In this document: positions 5,429 through 14,077 of the stretch, piece by piece
How the letters are laid out: each line of letters opens with the position of its first letter
How positions within the stretch are numbered: position 1 is the first letter of the stretch
NCBI GenBank assembly: GCA_019347795.1
Contig: JAHWKS010000015.1
Location: forward strand, 1 to 16,073
Source: Planctomycetota bacterium
GTDB taxonomy: Bacteria > Planctomycetota > Planctomycetia > Pirellulales > Pirellulaceae
Reading direction: 5' to 3'
DNA: 16,073 nt
Notes under the pieces: model-generated
Seen by the model: only the letters and a program-made list of their open reading frames with translations
Database searches by the model: none
What the model was told of the DNA's origin: nothing
Program-made: the position numbers and the translations under genes

Positions 5429-7531
5429 CTACCGCTGATACGGCTGGAAGGTGGAAGGCTGCTCGCTCACGGCGGGCGCGGGGGACTTCGCCGGGGTTGC
5501 GGCGCCGCCGAAGAAGCGCGTGGTTTCTTCGGCCGCCAGGCGCGTCTCGGGGGCGTTGCACTGCACCACGGCGCGGAAGATGTGATTGCCCGCCTGGTCG
5601 GCCTTGGCCCGAATCTTCAACACCGCTTCGCCGCCCGGTTCGAGCGAGGGAATCGGCGCCGCGCTCACCTGGCCGGCTCCCGTCTCGGCCGGCAGACCTT
5701 CGGCGCCGGTCGGCTCGATGCCTTCCGAGAAGAAAGCGCTGATCTCGACTCCCGCCGCAGCCTTGGTGCCGCGATTGACGACCCGCACCTCGTACGTCAC
5801 CTCTTTGCCGACGGCGATGGGGCCGGGCGGATCGTTCACCACCAGCTTCAAGTCGGCCAGCGCCTCGACCCGCGTCAGCGCGGCCGCGCTTGCCTCGAGA
5901 CCGCCGGAAGCGCGAGCCTGGAACTGGAGGCGCTTATCCCCCTCGTCCTTCATCATGCAGGTGAAGGCGAACGTGCGTTCGTCGCCGGGGGCCAGGCTGC
6001 CGATCCGCCACGCGACGCCGCCGCTCTGCGACGTGCCGCCGTCGGCGCCGGGCTGATACTCCACGCCGCTGGGGAGCGTCACGCCGACCGCAAGCTCCTC
6101 CGTCGCGGCGTTCCCCACGTTCGCAACGCGCACGTTGAACTCGGCGGGGGCCCCGGCGTATTTCAGCGGCGGTCCCTCGACGGCGATCTCGATCTGCCCG
6201 CGGCGGACCATCACTTGCTCGACCGCCTCGGCCTGCAGTCCGCCGTCGGCGTTGGCCTCGGCGCGGATCGACAGCAGCCCCGCCTCGCGAGCGGTAAGCT
6301 GAATCGGGATCTCCTTGCGTTCTCCCGCCCTCAGCGAGCCGATATTGCGGGCCGGCGGGGCCTCCTGCCCCGAGGAGAGCGGCGCCAAAGAGAGCAGGAC
6401 GTTTTCGGCGTCGCCGGTGCCGGGGTTGGTGAGCGTGATTGTGTACAGCTTCGTCTCGCCGAACATGATGTCCTTGGGGCCGGCCAGCGTCATCGCCAGT
6501 TGCGGCTCCAGCACGGCGATTTGGGCGGCGGCCGACTGCGGAGCGCAGCTCCAGGTGGCGGCCAGGTCGAAGGGGCGCGTGTCCCGCGGAATGGCGTTCA
6601 CCGTCAACTCGGCTTTGGCGCCGCGGGGCAGCTCGCTGATCGACCAGAGCAGCGCGGGGGCCCCCGCCGGCGAACGCCGCAATTCGGCGCCGCCGTGGGT
6701 GGCCTGCCCGACTGCCAACTCGACGTTCTGACCCGACTCGACTTGCACCTGAACCTGGCGAGCGGCCGCGTCGCCCGTGTTGGAAATCATCATCGTGAAC
6801 GGCGTGGGCCGGCCAACGACAATGGACTTGGGCCCGATTGTCTCCAGCCGCAACTGCGGGCCGGCGCCGACCACGATCAGCTCCTTGCTGGTGGCGGCGG
6901 CGCGGAACGGCTGCGGATCGCTGGGAAGCGAGGCCTGCCGCGCAAGCGGGGCGTCGCCCGTTTGCCGGCGCGAAGTGGAAGCGTCCTCGTCGGTTTCCTC
7001 CGCGGACGGCGTCGTCTCTTGGGCGTCGCGTAAAGACGAAGACGGCGGCGAGCTGAGCGGCCGCGCGCCTGGCGGCAACGAACCCAGCGGACGCGCGCCG
7101 GCCGGCGTCGTGGACGAACCGCGTGTCGGACTCGCTTGCGGGTTCATGGCGCTGCGGACGGCGGGGGCGTCGCTCGATTGCGTGCTTCGCTTGAGGACCG
7201 ACGGAAGAGCGGCGGCCGTGGGAGCGGCGGCGGTGGCGCCGGCGCCAGCGCCTTCCGGGTCCGGACTCAAGAGGCCCGGCGCGGCGGCGCCGGTGTCGTG
7301 CTCCTCGACCACCGACTGGCGAATCTGCTGCAGCCGCTCCGCCAGTCCGCCCCGGCCCGACGTGCGGAGTTGCGAGGCGCCTGCGTCCATCGGCGCCCCC
7401 GGCGTGGGACGCGACCTCAGGCCCGAGCCGAAGGTCGAGCCGCGGAGTTGATCGTCTTGGGCGCGAACCAGCGCGGCCGCCGCTCCGCCGCTCGCCAGTA
7501 AACCCAACAGGAGTACGAGCTTGAAGCGCAT
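5429..7531 (-). CDS. Secreted protein with four DUF11/CARDB-like Ig repeats
   Basis: A 700-residue exported or membrane-anchored protein. Residues 1-24 form a signal peptide or N-terminal anchor (LVLLLGLLASGGAAAALV). Residues 25-215 are a low-complexity linker rich in Ala, Pro, Ser and Gly, with a repeated ARPL(G/S)S motif near 147-161. Four Ig-like repeats of about 110 residues follow, near 227-340, 344-442, 447-555 and 561-672. Each opens with a strand like LAMTLAGPKDIMFGE and contains a (S/T/A/V)N-x-G turn (SNTGDAA, TNPGTGD, ANVGNAA, VNRGTKA), as in the DUF11 or CARDB adhesion-like repeats. The tail is Pro-rich and ends FQPYQR. A cell-surface or envelope structural role is the usual inference. 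ATG at 7531 has AGAGGA about 7 bases upstream and gives the signal peptide. It diverges from the TPR-kinase block across 130 bases. Confidence 0.85.
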   Translation of the reverse strand: MRFKLVLLLGLLASGGAAAALVRAQDDQLRGSTFGSGLRSRPTPGAPMDAGASQLRTSGRGGLAERLQQIRQSVVEEHDTGAAAPGLLSPDPEGAGAGATAAAPTAAALPSVLKRSTQSSDAPAVRSAMNPQASPTRGSSTTPAGARPLGSLPPGARPLSSPPSSSLRDAQETTPSAEETDEDASTSRRQTGDAPLARQASLPSDPQPFRAAATSKELIVVGAGPQLRLETIGPKSIVVGRPTPFTMMISNTGDAAARQVQVQVESGQNVELAVGQATHGGAELRRSPAGAPALLWSISELPRGAKAELTVNAIPRDTRPFDLAATWSCAPQSAAAQIAVLEPQLAMTLAGPKDIMFGETKLYTITLTNPGTGDAENVLLSLAPLSSGQEAPPARNIGSLRAGERKEIPIQLTAREAGLLSIRAEANADGGLQAEAVEQVMVRRGQIEIAVEGPPLKYAGAPAEFNVRVANVGNAATEELAVGVTLPSGVEYQPGADGGTSQSGGVAWRIGSLAPGDERTFAFTCMMKDEGDKRLQFQARASGGLEASAAALTRVEALADLKLVVNDPPGPIAVGKEVTYEVRVVNRGTKAAAGVEISAFFSEGIEPTGAEGLPAETGAGQVSAAPIPSLEPGGEAVLKIRAKADQAGNHIFRAVVQCNAPETRLAAEETTRFFGGAATPAKSPAPAVSEQPSTFQPYQR

Positions 7532-7661
7532 GTCGTGGTCCTCTGCGGAAACGGGTACAATCGAGGCGCGATCCCCGTATCGGCCGAAAACGGCGTAAGG
7601 GTTCAATCAATCGTGTCGAATTTTCCGGTTTGTTAAGCCGGGCAACTCCGCAAAGGCAGCC
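7532..7661. promoter_or_regulatory. Divergent upstream region with a small hairpin
   Basis: This 130-base gap must hold promoters for both the leftward DUF11-type gene and the rightward TPR-kinase genes. It is more AT-rich than its surroundings. CCGGTTT and AAGCCGG (7625-7641) form a 7-bp stem with one G-T pair and a three-base loop. I could not pick a convincing -35/-10 pair on either strand. Confidence 0.5.
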
Positions 7662-7988
7662 ATGAATACATCCTCCCGACGCGCGAAGATCGAGGCCATG
7701 CTGGCGGATGATCCGCGCGATCCGTTTCTGCGCTACAGTCTCGCACTGGAATTGGAGAAGGAGGCGGAGCACGAGTCGAGCCTGGCCCGCCTCCGGGAAC
7801 TCGCCGCCGAAGAGCCGCCGTACGTGCCGGCGCTCTTCATGGCGGGGCAGCAGTTGACGCGGCTGGGACGCATCGAGGAAGCCCGCACCATCCTCCGCGA
7901 CGGCATCGAAGCCGCCCGGGCGCAGAACAATGACCACGCCGCGGCCGAAATGGCCGAGTTTCTCGCGACCCTCGGCGACGCCGGATGA
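7662..7988 (+). CDS. Small TPR-like protein
   Basis: A 108-residue, all-helical, cytoplasmic protein. Residues about 20-93 look like two tetratricopeptide hairpins: PFLRYSLALELEKEAEHESSL (with ARLRELAAEEP) and YVPALFMAGQQLTRLGRIEEA (with RTILRDGIEAA). TPRs bind other proteins, so an adaptor role is likely. AAAGG precedes the ATG by about 5 bases. It starts the rightward block and ends 21 bases before the kinase gene, so co-transcription and a link to the kinase are plausible. No catalytic motif is present. Confidence 0.8.
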   Translation: MNTSSRRAKIEAMLADDPRDPFLRYSLALELEKEAEHESSLARLRELAAEEPPYVPALFMAGQQLTRLGRIEEARTILRDGIEAARAQNNDHAAAEMAEFLATLGDAG

Positions 7989-8009
7989 TTCCCTGAAGTC
8001 AATCCCAAC

Positions 8010-11000
8010 ATGCCCGTTCCTCATCCAGCGACCGGCGAGAACCTTCTGTTTGGCATCCTTGCCTTGCAGAACGATTTTGTGTCGCGTGAGCAGTTGGTCG
8101 CGGCCACGGCGGTCTGGATCGGCGATAAGTCGCGTTCACTGGAAAGCATCCTCGCGGAACAGCAGGCGCTGGACGACGACGAGCGCCAGTTGCTCAGCGC
8201 CCTGGTGCGTAAGCACCTGGCGAACCACGGGAACGACGCGGAGCAAAGCCTGCGGGCGCTCAGTTCGGTCGATTCGAGCGTGAAGAACGAGCTGACTCGG
8301 CTGAACGATTCCCTCGTGACTCGGAGCGTAGCGCAGGTATCGCTCGATCGGCGCGGAGAGGGGAACGACAGCGCCTACGCCACGCGGCCGCCGGCGGCGA
8401 CTGAACTGACGAAAGCCGGACTGCGGTTCCGAGTGCTGCGGCCGCACGCCCGCGGAGGGCTGGGCCAGGTGTCAGTGGCGCTGGACAGTGAGCTTCCCCG
8501 CGAAGTCGCGTTCAAGGAGCTGCTCGACGAGCACGCCGACAGCCTCTCCAAGCGGGGCCGCTTTCTCATGGAGGCTCAGATCACGGGCGCCCTGGAGCAC
8601 CCGGGCATTGTCCCCGTCTACGGACTGGGCCACTACGCCGACGGCCGGCCGTTTTACGCGATGCGGTTCATCCAGGGGGACAGCCTTAAGGAAGCGATCG
8701 CGGCCTACCACAAGCCCGCGGCGCGTCGCGGCGATCGCGGCGAGCGGGCCCTGCAACTGCGAAAGCTGCTGGCGCGGTTCATCGACGTGTGCGATGCGAT
8801 CGACTACGCCCACAGCCGCGGCGTGCTGCACCGCGATCTGAAGCCGGGCAACATCATGCTCGGCAAGTACGGCGAGACGCTGGTGGTGGACTGGGGGCTG
8901 GCCAAAACCGTCGGCCGCGACTCGCGCGACAGCGATGAACGTCCGCTGGGCGTCTCGCGAAAAGAGGAGAGCGACGAGACGGTGATGGGAAGCATCATCG
9001 GCACGCCGGCGTTCATGCCTCCCGAACAGGCCGACGGCCGTCACGACCTGCTCGGCCCCGCCTCCGATGTCTACAGTTTGGGCGCCACGCTCTATTGCCT
9101 GCTCACCGGCGCGCCGCCGTTCCCGGACGAGGGGCTGGAGACGACGCTGTCCCGCGTCCGCAGGGGGGACTTCCCTCGGCCGCGAGAAATGGATCGCCGC
9201 ATTCCTCGGCCGCTGGAGTCGATCTGTCTCCGCGCGATGGCCTTGCGGCCGCAGGATCGCTACCCCTCGACCCGCGAGCTGGCCGAGGACGTCGAGCATT
9301 GGCTGGCGGATGAGCCGGTGGAGGCGCATCGCGAAGGAGCGGCGGAGCGCACCGGCCGGTGGATGCGTCGCCACCGCAGTTGGACGATGGCCGGCGCCGC
9401 GGCGCTGGTGCTGGTGGCGGCGGTGTCGTCCATCTCCGCCTTCGTGGTGAACGCCGCCTGGCGGGAAGAGGCGAACCTGCGGGCCTTGGCCGAAGAGACG
9501 CGAGAGTTTGACGTGCGGCTGCTGCAAGCGCGAGCCGGAGAGGATGTGTTCGAGGAGTCCGCAGTGCGATCGCTCGACGCGCAGTTGAACCGCATCGCGG
9601 CGCTGCCGGTCGCCGAGGCCGCCGGCCAGGCGGACCTGCGCCGGCGCCAACTGTTGGACGCCTACGTCGCGAGCATGCACCGCTCGCTCGAGAAATCTCC
9701 CTTCACCGATGAAGACCGCGAGCAGTTCGACCGCCGCTTGGAGACGCTTCAAAGCGTCTTTCGCGACGGCCCCTCCGATCGCATGGCGGCGGCGAGCGAA
9801 GACTTGATCCGTCGCCGCGACAGCCGCCTCACGCAGTGGGACCCGCTGCTCGATTTGCAGCCCCCGATTCCTTCAACGAAGGTCAGCGAAAGCTTCGGAG
9901 CGGACATTGTCGTCGATAACGGCGGCGTACGGATGGGACGCAGCGCCGGCGAGGAGTTCGCGTGGGTGGACACCGGCGCCGCATGTCCGCCGGGGAACAT
10001 CGAGTTGGCGGAGGAGTTCGACCTGTCGTGGAAGTCGGCGCCGGCGGTGGGGATCGCGCTCAATCACGACGGCGAGCAAGGCTACGAGTTCTACGTCGCC
10101 GCTCCCGCCTTTCAGCCGCGCGGCGACGCCGCCTTCGAGGTCGGCCGCTTGCCGAGCATGGGGGAGGAGTTGTCGCGGCTGGATGATCGGCAGTTGTTCA
10201 TGCTCGTCGCCCGCAACGGCGAGTTGATGCGGCGGGCTTCGCTGCCGGCGCTGGACGGCCCGCTGCGGATGACCGCCCGCCGCGAAGGCGCCAAGCTGAC
10301 GCTCTTGGTGAACGACATCCATCGCGTCGAGGTGGAAGATCCCTTCCCGTTGCCGGCCGCTTCGCCCGGCCGGTACGCGGTGTTCTGGCCGCGCTCGACG
10401 TACCTGGAGCGGCTCACCGCGCGGCGCCAGCGAGCGGCCCGGCTTCCCACGCCCATCGAGGAGGCCGACCAACTCTACGCCCAAGGCTACTTCTCCGACG
10501 CGCAAAAGATTTACGACCGGCTCGACTCGACCGAGGCGAAGTACAAGTCGGGCTTGTGCCGGTACTGGTTAAATCCCGACGACTACTTGCAAGTGATGAA
10601 GGCCGTGGCCGACGAGTCACCCGAGGAGGCCGCTCAGTGGTGGCTATTGGCCAACGTGCGGCTGATGAAGGAGTACGCTAACCAGGGCAATCGCGAGCTG
10701 TTTCGCCAGCGGCTGGGGCGCATCGCCAGCCGGTTCGATTTGGCCGACGCGGCGCGGCTGCTCCCCGCCAGTGAGCGGCAGACGCTCTTCGAGGACATCC
10801 GCCGCATCGGGCAGCGATACCGCATCGCGGTGGCGCCGCAGGGGGACATCGAGGACCTGCAACTCGCGGTCGAGTTGGACGGCGCCTTCAACGAAGACGT
10901 CCACCAGCGCCGCACGACCCGGTGGCGGCTGGCCGACGCCTATCGCGTCGCCGCCGTGGTGCGGAACGATCCGTCGCTATTTGAGAACGCCAAAGAGATT

Positions 11001-12122
11001 CTGCGCGACCTGACGCTCGACAAGCCGGACGAGTTGCCGGTCCCGCCCCGCGAGCGGGCGGCGATCGTGTCCGACCTGGCGTGGGTGCTGATTGTCGAGG
11101 AGAAGAACGACGAGGCGCGGCGGGAAATCGAGCAATGGCTGCTGGACGCCGAGGGAAACGTCCAACCGGACTACGCCTCGCTGCTGGTGGATCGGGCGCG
11201 GCTGGCGTATCTGGAAGGCGATGTTGAGGCGGCGACGCGCGACTTGGAGGATTTCCTGCGTCGCGCCGAGGAGGATCTCGATCGCATTTCCCACGCCGAA
11301 TACTCCGCCGCCCGCCTCCTGCGCGGCATGATTCACGAAGATCGCGGAGAATACGACCAGGCCCGCGAGAACTTCTTGGCGGCGAGCTACCGCAACTGGC
11401 GCGGCGGCGCGCCCGCGCCGGCCGAGTACGCCGACGCTTCCGGGGTGGAGATGGTGCGGCTGACCGACTCCTACAACTATGATTCGGTCGCCACGTCGTG
11501 GACCGACGAGCTCACCGCCGACGAGGCCTATCGCCGCGTGCTGTCGCTGGCGGCCGGCGGCGGGATGCGCAGCCTCACCATTGATAAAGTCGTCAAAACC
11601 GCCGTCCCGCGCGAGCTGATGCGCGAGGTGTCGGTCGGGATGTATCAAGGCGAGCGAGGCCGACGCCTGGGACGCGAGACGGTGCTGCGGAAGCTTTCGC
11701 TGCGCGCCGTCCACATTGAAGCGGCGCAGCAGATGATCTTTCTGGGCGTGATGAAGAGCGCCTTCGCCGGCGAGACCCCGACGCCGGAGGAGGAGCAGTT
11801 CATTTACTCCCAGTGCATCGAGATTGTGGACGCCTTCGATGCGAAGCAAATTGACGATCGCGACATGGTTTCTATCCTTGAGTTCTGGCAGGGGACGGGA
11901 AGCTTTACCAAATGGGAGAGGCTGGCCGCGAGGCTCGAGCCGCGCCTGGCCGCCTCGATGTCCTACTTATTCGGCAGAATGCACATGCTGCACGGGAAGA
12001 CGGAGTCCGCGAAACGCTTTTTACGATATGCCTTAGAGCATCCCGCCGTGAACTCGATCACCCGCGATTGGGCCCGGCGAGACCTGAAGCAAATCGAGAT
12101 GATGAAACCGCCGGCAGGATAA
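8010..12122 (+). CDS. Receptor Ser/Thr protein kinase with outside TPR-like region
   Basis: A 1370-residue PknB-type membrane kinase. Residues 1-135 carry the N-terminal module seen in planctomycete kinases (NLLFGILALQNDFVSREQL). The kinase domain covers about 140-432: glycine loop RGGLGQV (148-154), K169 in VAFKEL, E188 in the C-helix, HRDLKPGN (274-281), DWG (294-296, replacing DFG), an activation loop lengthened to about 35 residues, GTPAFMPPEQ (331-340) with PPE for APE, and D353 in SDVYSLG. Catalytic residues are complete. A membrane span lies near 459-481. Residues about 625-805 look beta-rich and may form a jelly-roll (ConA-like) domain; 815-1370 are helical TPR-like repeats, both probably outside the cytoplasm. 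No strong ribosome site precedes ATG 8010. The gene is followed after 13 bases by a secreted-protein gene. Confidence 0.9.
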   Translation: MPVPHPATGENLLFGILALQNDFVSREQLVAATAVWIGDKSRSLESILAEQQALDDDERQLLSALVRKHLANHGNDAEQSLRALSSVDSSVKNELTRLNDSLVTRSVAQVSLDRRGEGNDSAYATRPPAATELTKAGLRFRVLRPHARGGLGQVSVALDSELPREVAFKELLDEHADSLSKRGRFLMEAQITGALEHPGIVPVYGLGHYADGRPFYAMRFIQGDSLKEAIAAYHKPAARRGDRGERALQLRKLLARFIDVCDAIDYAHSRGVLHRDLKPGNIMLGKYGETLVVDWGLAKTVGRDSRDSDERPLGVSRKEESDETVMGSIIGTPAFMPPEQADGRHDLLGPASDVYSLGATLYCLLTGAPPFPDEGLETTLSRVRRGDFPRPREMDRRIPRPLESICLRAMALRPQDRYPSTRELAEDVEHWLADEPVEAHREGAAERTGRWMRRHRSWTMAGAAALVLVAAVSSISAFVVNAAWREEANLRALAEETREFDVRLLQARAGEDVFEESAVRSLDAQLNRIAALPVAEAAGQADLRRRQLLDAYVASMHRSLEKSPFTDEDREQFDRRLETLQSVFRDGPSDRMAAASEDLIRRRDSRLTQWDPLLDLQPPIPSTKVSESFGADIVVDNGGVRMGRSAGEEFAWVDTGAACPPGNIELAEEFDLSWKSAPAVGIALNHDGEQGYEFYVAAPAFQPRGDAAFEVGRLPSMGEELSRLDDRQLFMLVARNGELMRRASLPALDGPLRMTARREGAKLTLLVNDIHRVEVEDPFPLPAASPGRYAVFWPRSTYLERLTARRQRAARLPTPIEEADQLYAQGYFSDAQKIYDRLDSTEAKYKSGLCRYWLNPDDYLQVMKAVADESPEEAAQWWLLANVRLMKEYANQGNRELFRQRLGRIASRFDLADAARLLPASERQTLFEDIRRIGQRYRIAVAPQGDIEDLQLAVELDGAFNEDVHQRRTTRWRLADAYRVAAVVRNDPSLFENAKEILRDLTLDKPDELPVPPRERAAIVSDLAWVLIVEEKNDEARREIEQWLLDAEGNVQPDYASLLVDRARLAYLEGDVEAATRDLEDFLRRAEEDLDRISHAEYSAARLLRGMIHEDRGEYDQARENFLAASYRNWRGGAPAPAEYADASGVEMVRLTDSYNYDSVATSWTDELTADEAYRRVLSLAAGGGMRSLTIDKVVKTAVPRELMREVSVGMYQGERGRRLGRETVLRKLSLRAVHIEAAQQMIFLGVMKSAFAGETPTPEEEQFIYSQCIEIVDAFDAKQIDDRDMVSILEFWQGTGSFTKWERLAARLEPRLAASMSYLFGRMHMLHGKTESAKRFLRYALEHPAVNSITRDWARRDLKQIEMMKPPAG

Positions 12123-12135
12123 CCACGCACTGCGA

Positions 12136-13953
12136 ATGCCCAACTCTGGCGCCTCGTTCCTGATGATCGTGCTCGCTCTCGCGTCGGCGCTGCCGGCGGC
12201 GGAGCGGCGCAGCGCTCGGATTCTGCCTGCCGCCGCGCGGGCTTACGTTTCCGTGGCGGATTATGACGTGTTCCAGGAGCGCTGGAGCGCCACGAACCTC
12301 TCGGCGTTGCTGGACTCGCCGGAGCTGCGGGCGTTTCGCGACCAGATTGAAGACCAGCTCGGCGTGCGGCAGGCCGAGATGGAGCGGCTCTACGGCGCCT
12401 CGCTGGAGGAGCTGTTGTCTCTCAGCGTGGGCGAGGCGGCGGTCGGCGTTGTGGAAACGTCCGACGAAAAGACAACGCTCATGTTCCTGGTGGAGGTTGG
12501 CGACGATCGGGCCGCGGTCGAGAGCCTGTTGATGAAGGCTGAGGCCCGGCTTCTGGGGCAGGGCGGGAGAAAGTCCGAGCAAGTCATTGCGGGAACAAAG
12601 GCCACGATCTACCACGTGCCGCGTCCCGACGCCGAGGACGAGGAAGTCGTCCACTTTGTCAAAGAGGGCGTGCTGGCCGTGAGCGGCGACCTGGCGACCG
12701 CTGCCGACGCGCTCCAGCAGTGGGATGAGCCGCGGGAGGGAAAGCTCGCGTCGCTGCCGGCGTACCGGGATGTCGAGGATCGCCTCGCGGCGGCGGACCC
12801 GAACGCAAATCCGCCGGTGATCTTCTTCGCCGATCCGCTGCGGCTGGACGAGCTGCTCGATCCGCCGGAGCTGCAGGCGGATGGGACGCGCCGGCCGACG
12901 TTCGCCGACCGGCACGGCTTCGACGCGATTCAAGCAATCGGCGGGACGCTGGACGCGGCCGCCGGCTCGTACGATCTCGTCTATCGCCTCGCGGTGTATG
13001 CGCCGCCGCCGCACGAGAAGGGAATGCAGATTCTCGACTTCCCGCCTGGAGAAGACTTTGCTCCGCCGGCGTGGGCGCCGGACTATCTCAGCTCGCTCAC
13101 CACGCTCTACTGGCGGGTGGAGAAGATCATCGAGCACATCGGACCGCTCTTCGACGACGTGGCCGCCAACGACGAGTTCGGCACGTTCGACGTCATTTCC
13201 AACGACGTGAAGACCGAGCTGGACGTCGATCTGAAGGAGCTGTTTGCTCGGCTCGGGCCGCGGCTTGTCATCTCCAGCGATTACCTGCCCGACGTGGCGG
13301 GCGCCAGCCAGCGGGACATGGTCGCCGTGGAGATCAAGCCGGGCGAGGAAGCCAAGGTTGAGGAGGAGATCGCCCGCCTCTTGCGCGACGATCCGACGGT
13401 CGAGCGGATCGTGGTTCAGGTCCCGCACCGCGAGGGGCAGCGGATCGTGCTCAACGACCGCACCCTCTGGCGCGTCGGGGAGGCGGGCGGACTGGGCGGC
13501 CGCAGCGACCGCCGGGGATTCACCGCCGCCGGCGTAATGGTCGCCCGCGGCTACCTCTTCATCGCCACGAACTACGACATGCTGCGGCGGCTGTTTTCGC
13601 CCGAAGGGCAGGTCCGCAGCCCCCGGCTGGCCGACGCCGCCGACTTCCAGCAGGCGATGAAGCAGCTTGACGCCCTCGATCCGCAGCCCGCCTGCGGCCG
13701 AATGTTCGCCCGCACGGAGCGAGATTTTTACACCACGTATGAAATGCTGCGGCAAGGACGCATCGACGAGGCGGAGACGATCTACGGACGGGGAATCACG
13801 ATGCTGCTGGAGCAGCTTGGGGACGAGGTGAAGCTCGACTTCGACTCGCTGCCCGAGTTCGCCGAGATCAGCAAGTTCCTGGGGGACTCGGCGGCGACAA
13901 TCGCCCCGCAACCGAACGGATGGATAATCACCGGCTTTTTGAAACCGAAGTAG
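12136..13953 (+). CDS. Secreted protein of unknown function, DUF3352-like
   Basis: A 605-residue exported protein. Residues 1-22 form a signal peptide (SFLMIVLALASALPAAE). The mature N-terminus ILPAAARAYVSVADYDVF (29-46) resembles the opening of DUF3352-type secreted proteins, an assignment I hold only loosely. The rest alternates beta strands and helices, with FLVEVGDDRAAVESLL (116-131) and MVAVEIKPGEEAKVEEEIA (395-413) reading like two related modules. There are only few cysteines (C516 region, ACGRMF) and no recognisable catalytic motif. The start is 13 bases after the kinase stop with a weak ribosome site, so coupling to the kinase transcript is likely. A role as an extracytoplasmic partner or ligand of the kinase is a guess from position. 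Confidence 0.8.
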   Translation: MPNSGASFLMIVLALASALPAAERRSARILPAAARAYVSVADYDVFQERWSATNLSALLDSPELRAFRDQIEDQLGVRQAEMERLYGASLEELLSLSVGEAAVGVVETSDEKTTLMFLVEVGDDRAAVESLLMKAEARLLGQGGRKSEQVIAGTKATIYHVPRPDAEDEEVVHFVKEGVLAVSGDLATAADALQQWDEPREGKLASLPAYRDVEDRLAAADPNANPPVIFFADPLRLDELLDPPELQADGTRRPTFADRHGFDAIQAIGGTLDAAAGSYDLVYRLAVYAPPPHEKGMQILDFPPGEDFAPPAWAPDYLSSLTTLYWRVEKIIEHIGPLFDDVAANDEFGTFDVISNDVKTELDVDLKELFARLGPRLVISSDYLPDVAGASQRDMVAVEIKPGEEAKVEEEIARLLRDDPTVERIVVQVPHREGQRIVLNDRTLWRVGEAGGLGGRSDRRGFTAAGVMVARGYLFIATNYDMLRRLFSPEGQVRSPRLADAADFQQAMKQLDALDPQPACGRMFARTERDFYTTYEMLRQGRIDEAETIYGRGITMLLEQLGDEVKLDFDSLPEFAEISKFLGDSAATIAPQPNGWIITGFLKPK

Positions 13954-13977
13954 CAGGAACAACGGCGGACGTGGGGA

Positions 13978-14010
13978 TGGCTGGCGGCGGAGCGTAGCGA
14001 CGCCCCAGCG
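13978..14010 (+). repeat. REP-like element, single copy
   Basis: This 33-base unit matches the minus-strand unit at 1346-1378 at 32 of 33 positions and the shorter unit at 1304-1332 at 27 of 29. Its core is AGCGACGCCCCAGCG. Here it is unpaired and lies 24 bases after the stop of the 605-residue secreted protein. All three copies lie just after gene ends. Confidence 0.85.
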
Positions 14011-14036
14011 AGTTTTGAGCGGATGCTGGAAATCAC

Positions 14037-14055
14037 GGCGGGCAGGCGGCCCGCC
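14037..14055. terminator. GC hairpin between two secreted-protein genes
   Basis: GGCGGGC and GCCCGCC form a perfect all-GC 7-bp stem around the loop AGGCG. It lies 9 bases before the AGGA ribosome site of the next gene. It could end the upstream transcript or shape the leader of the downstream one. There is no T run. Confidence 0.45.
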
Positions 14056-14077
14056 TCAGCTTGCAGGATGCACGGCC

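Noticed and set aside
5582..7033. Open frame of 483 codons antisense to the DUF11-type gene
   Set aside because: Composition typical of a GC-driven shadow frame; the opposite strand has four clear Ig-like repeats.
5934..8024. Open frame of 696 codons on the minus strand overlapping the DUF11-type, TPR and kinase genes
   Set aside because: Its product is low-complexity, Arg/Gly-rich and shares no family features. It lies over three genes with clear domains and signal peptide. It is a by-product of high GC.
12058..13962. Open frame of 634 codons antisense to the 605-residue secreted protein
   Set aside because: Arg/Val/His-rich shadow of a gene with a signal peptide and proper start; no ribosome site or recognisable domain.
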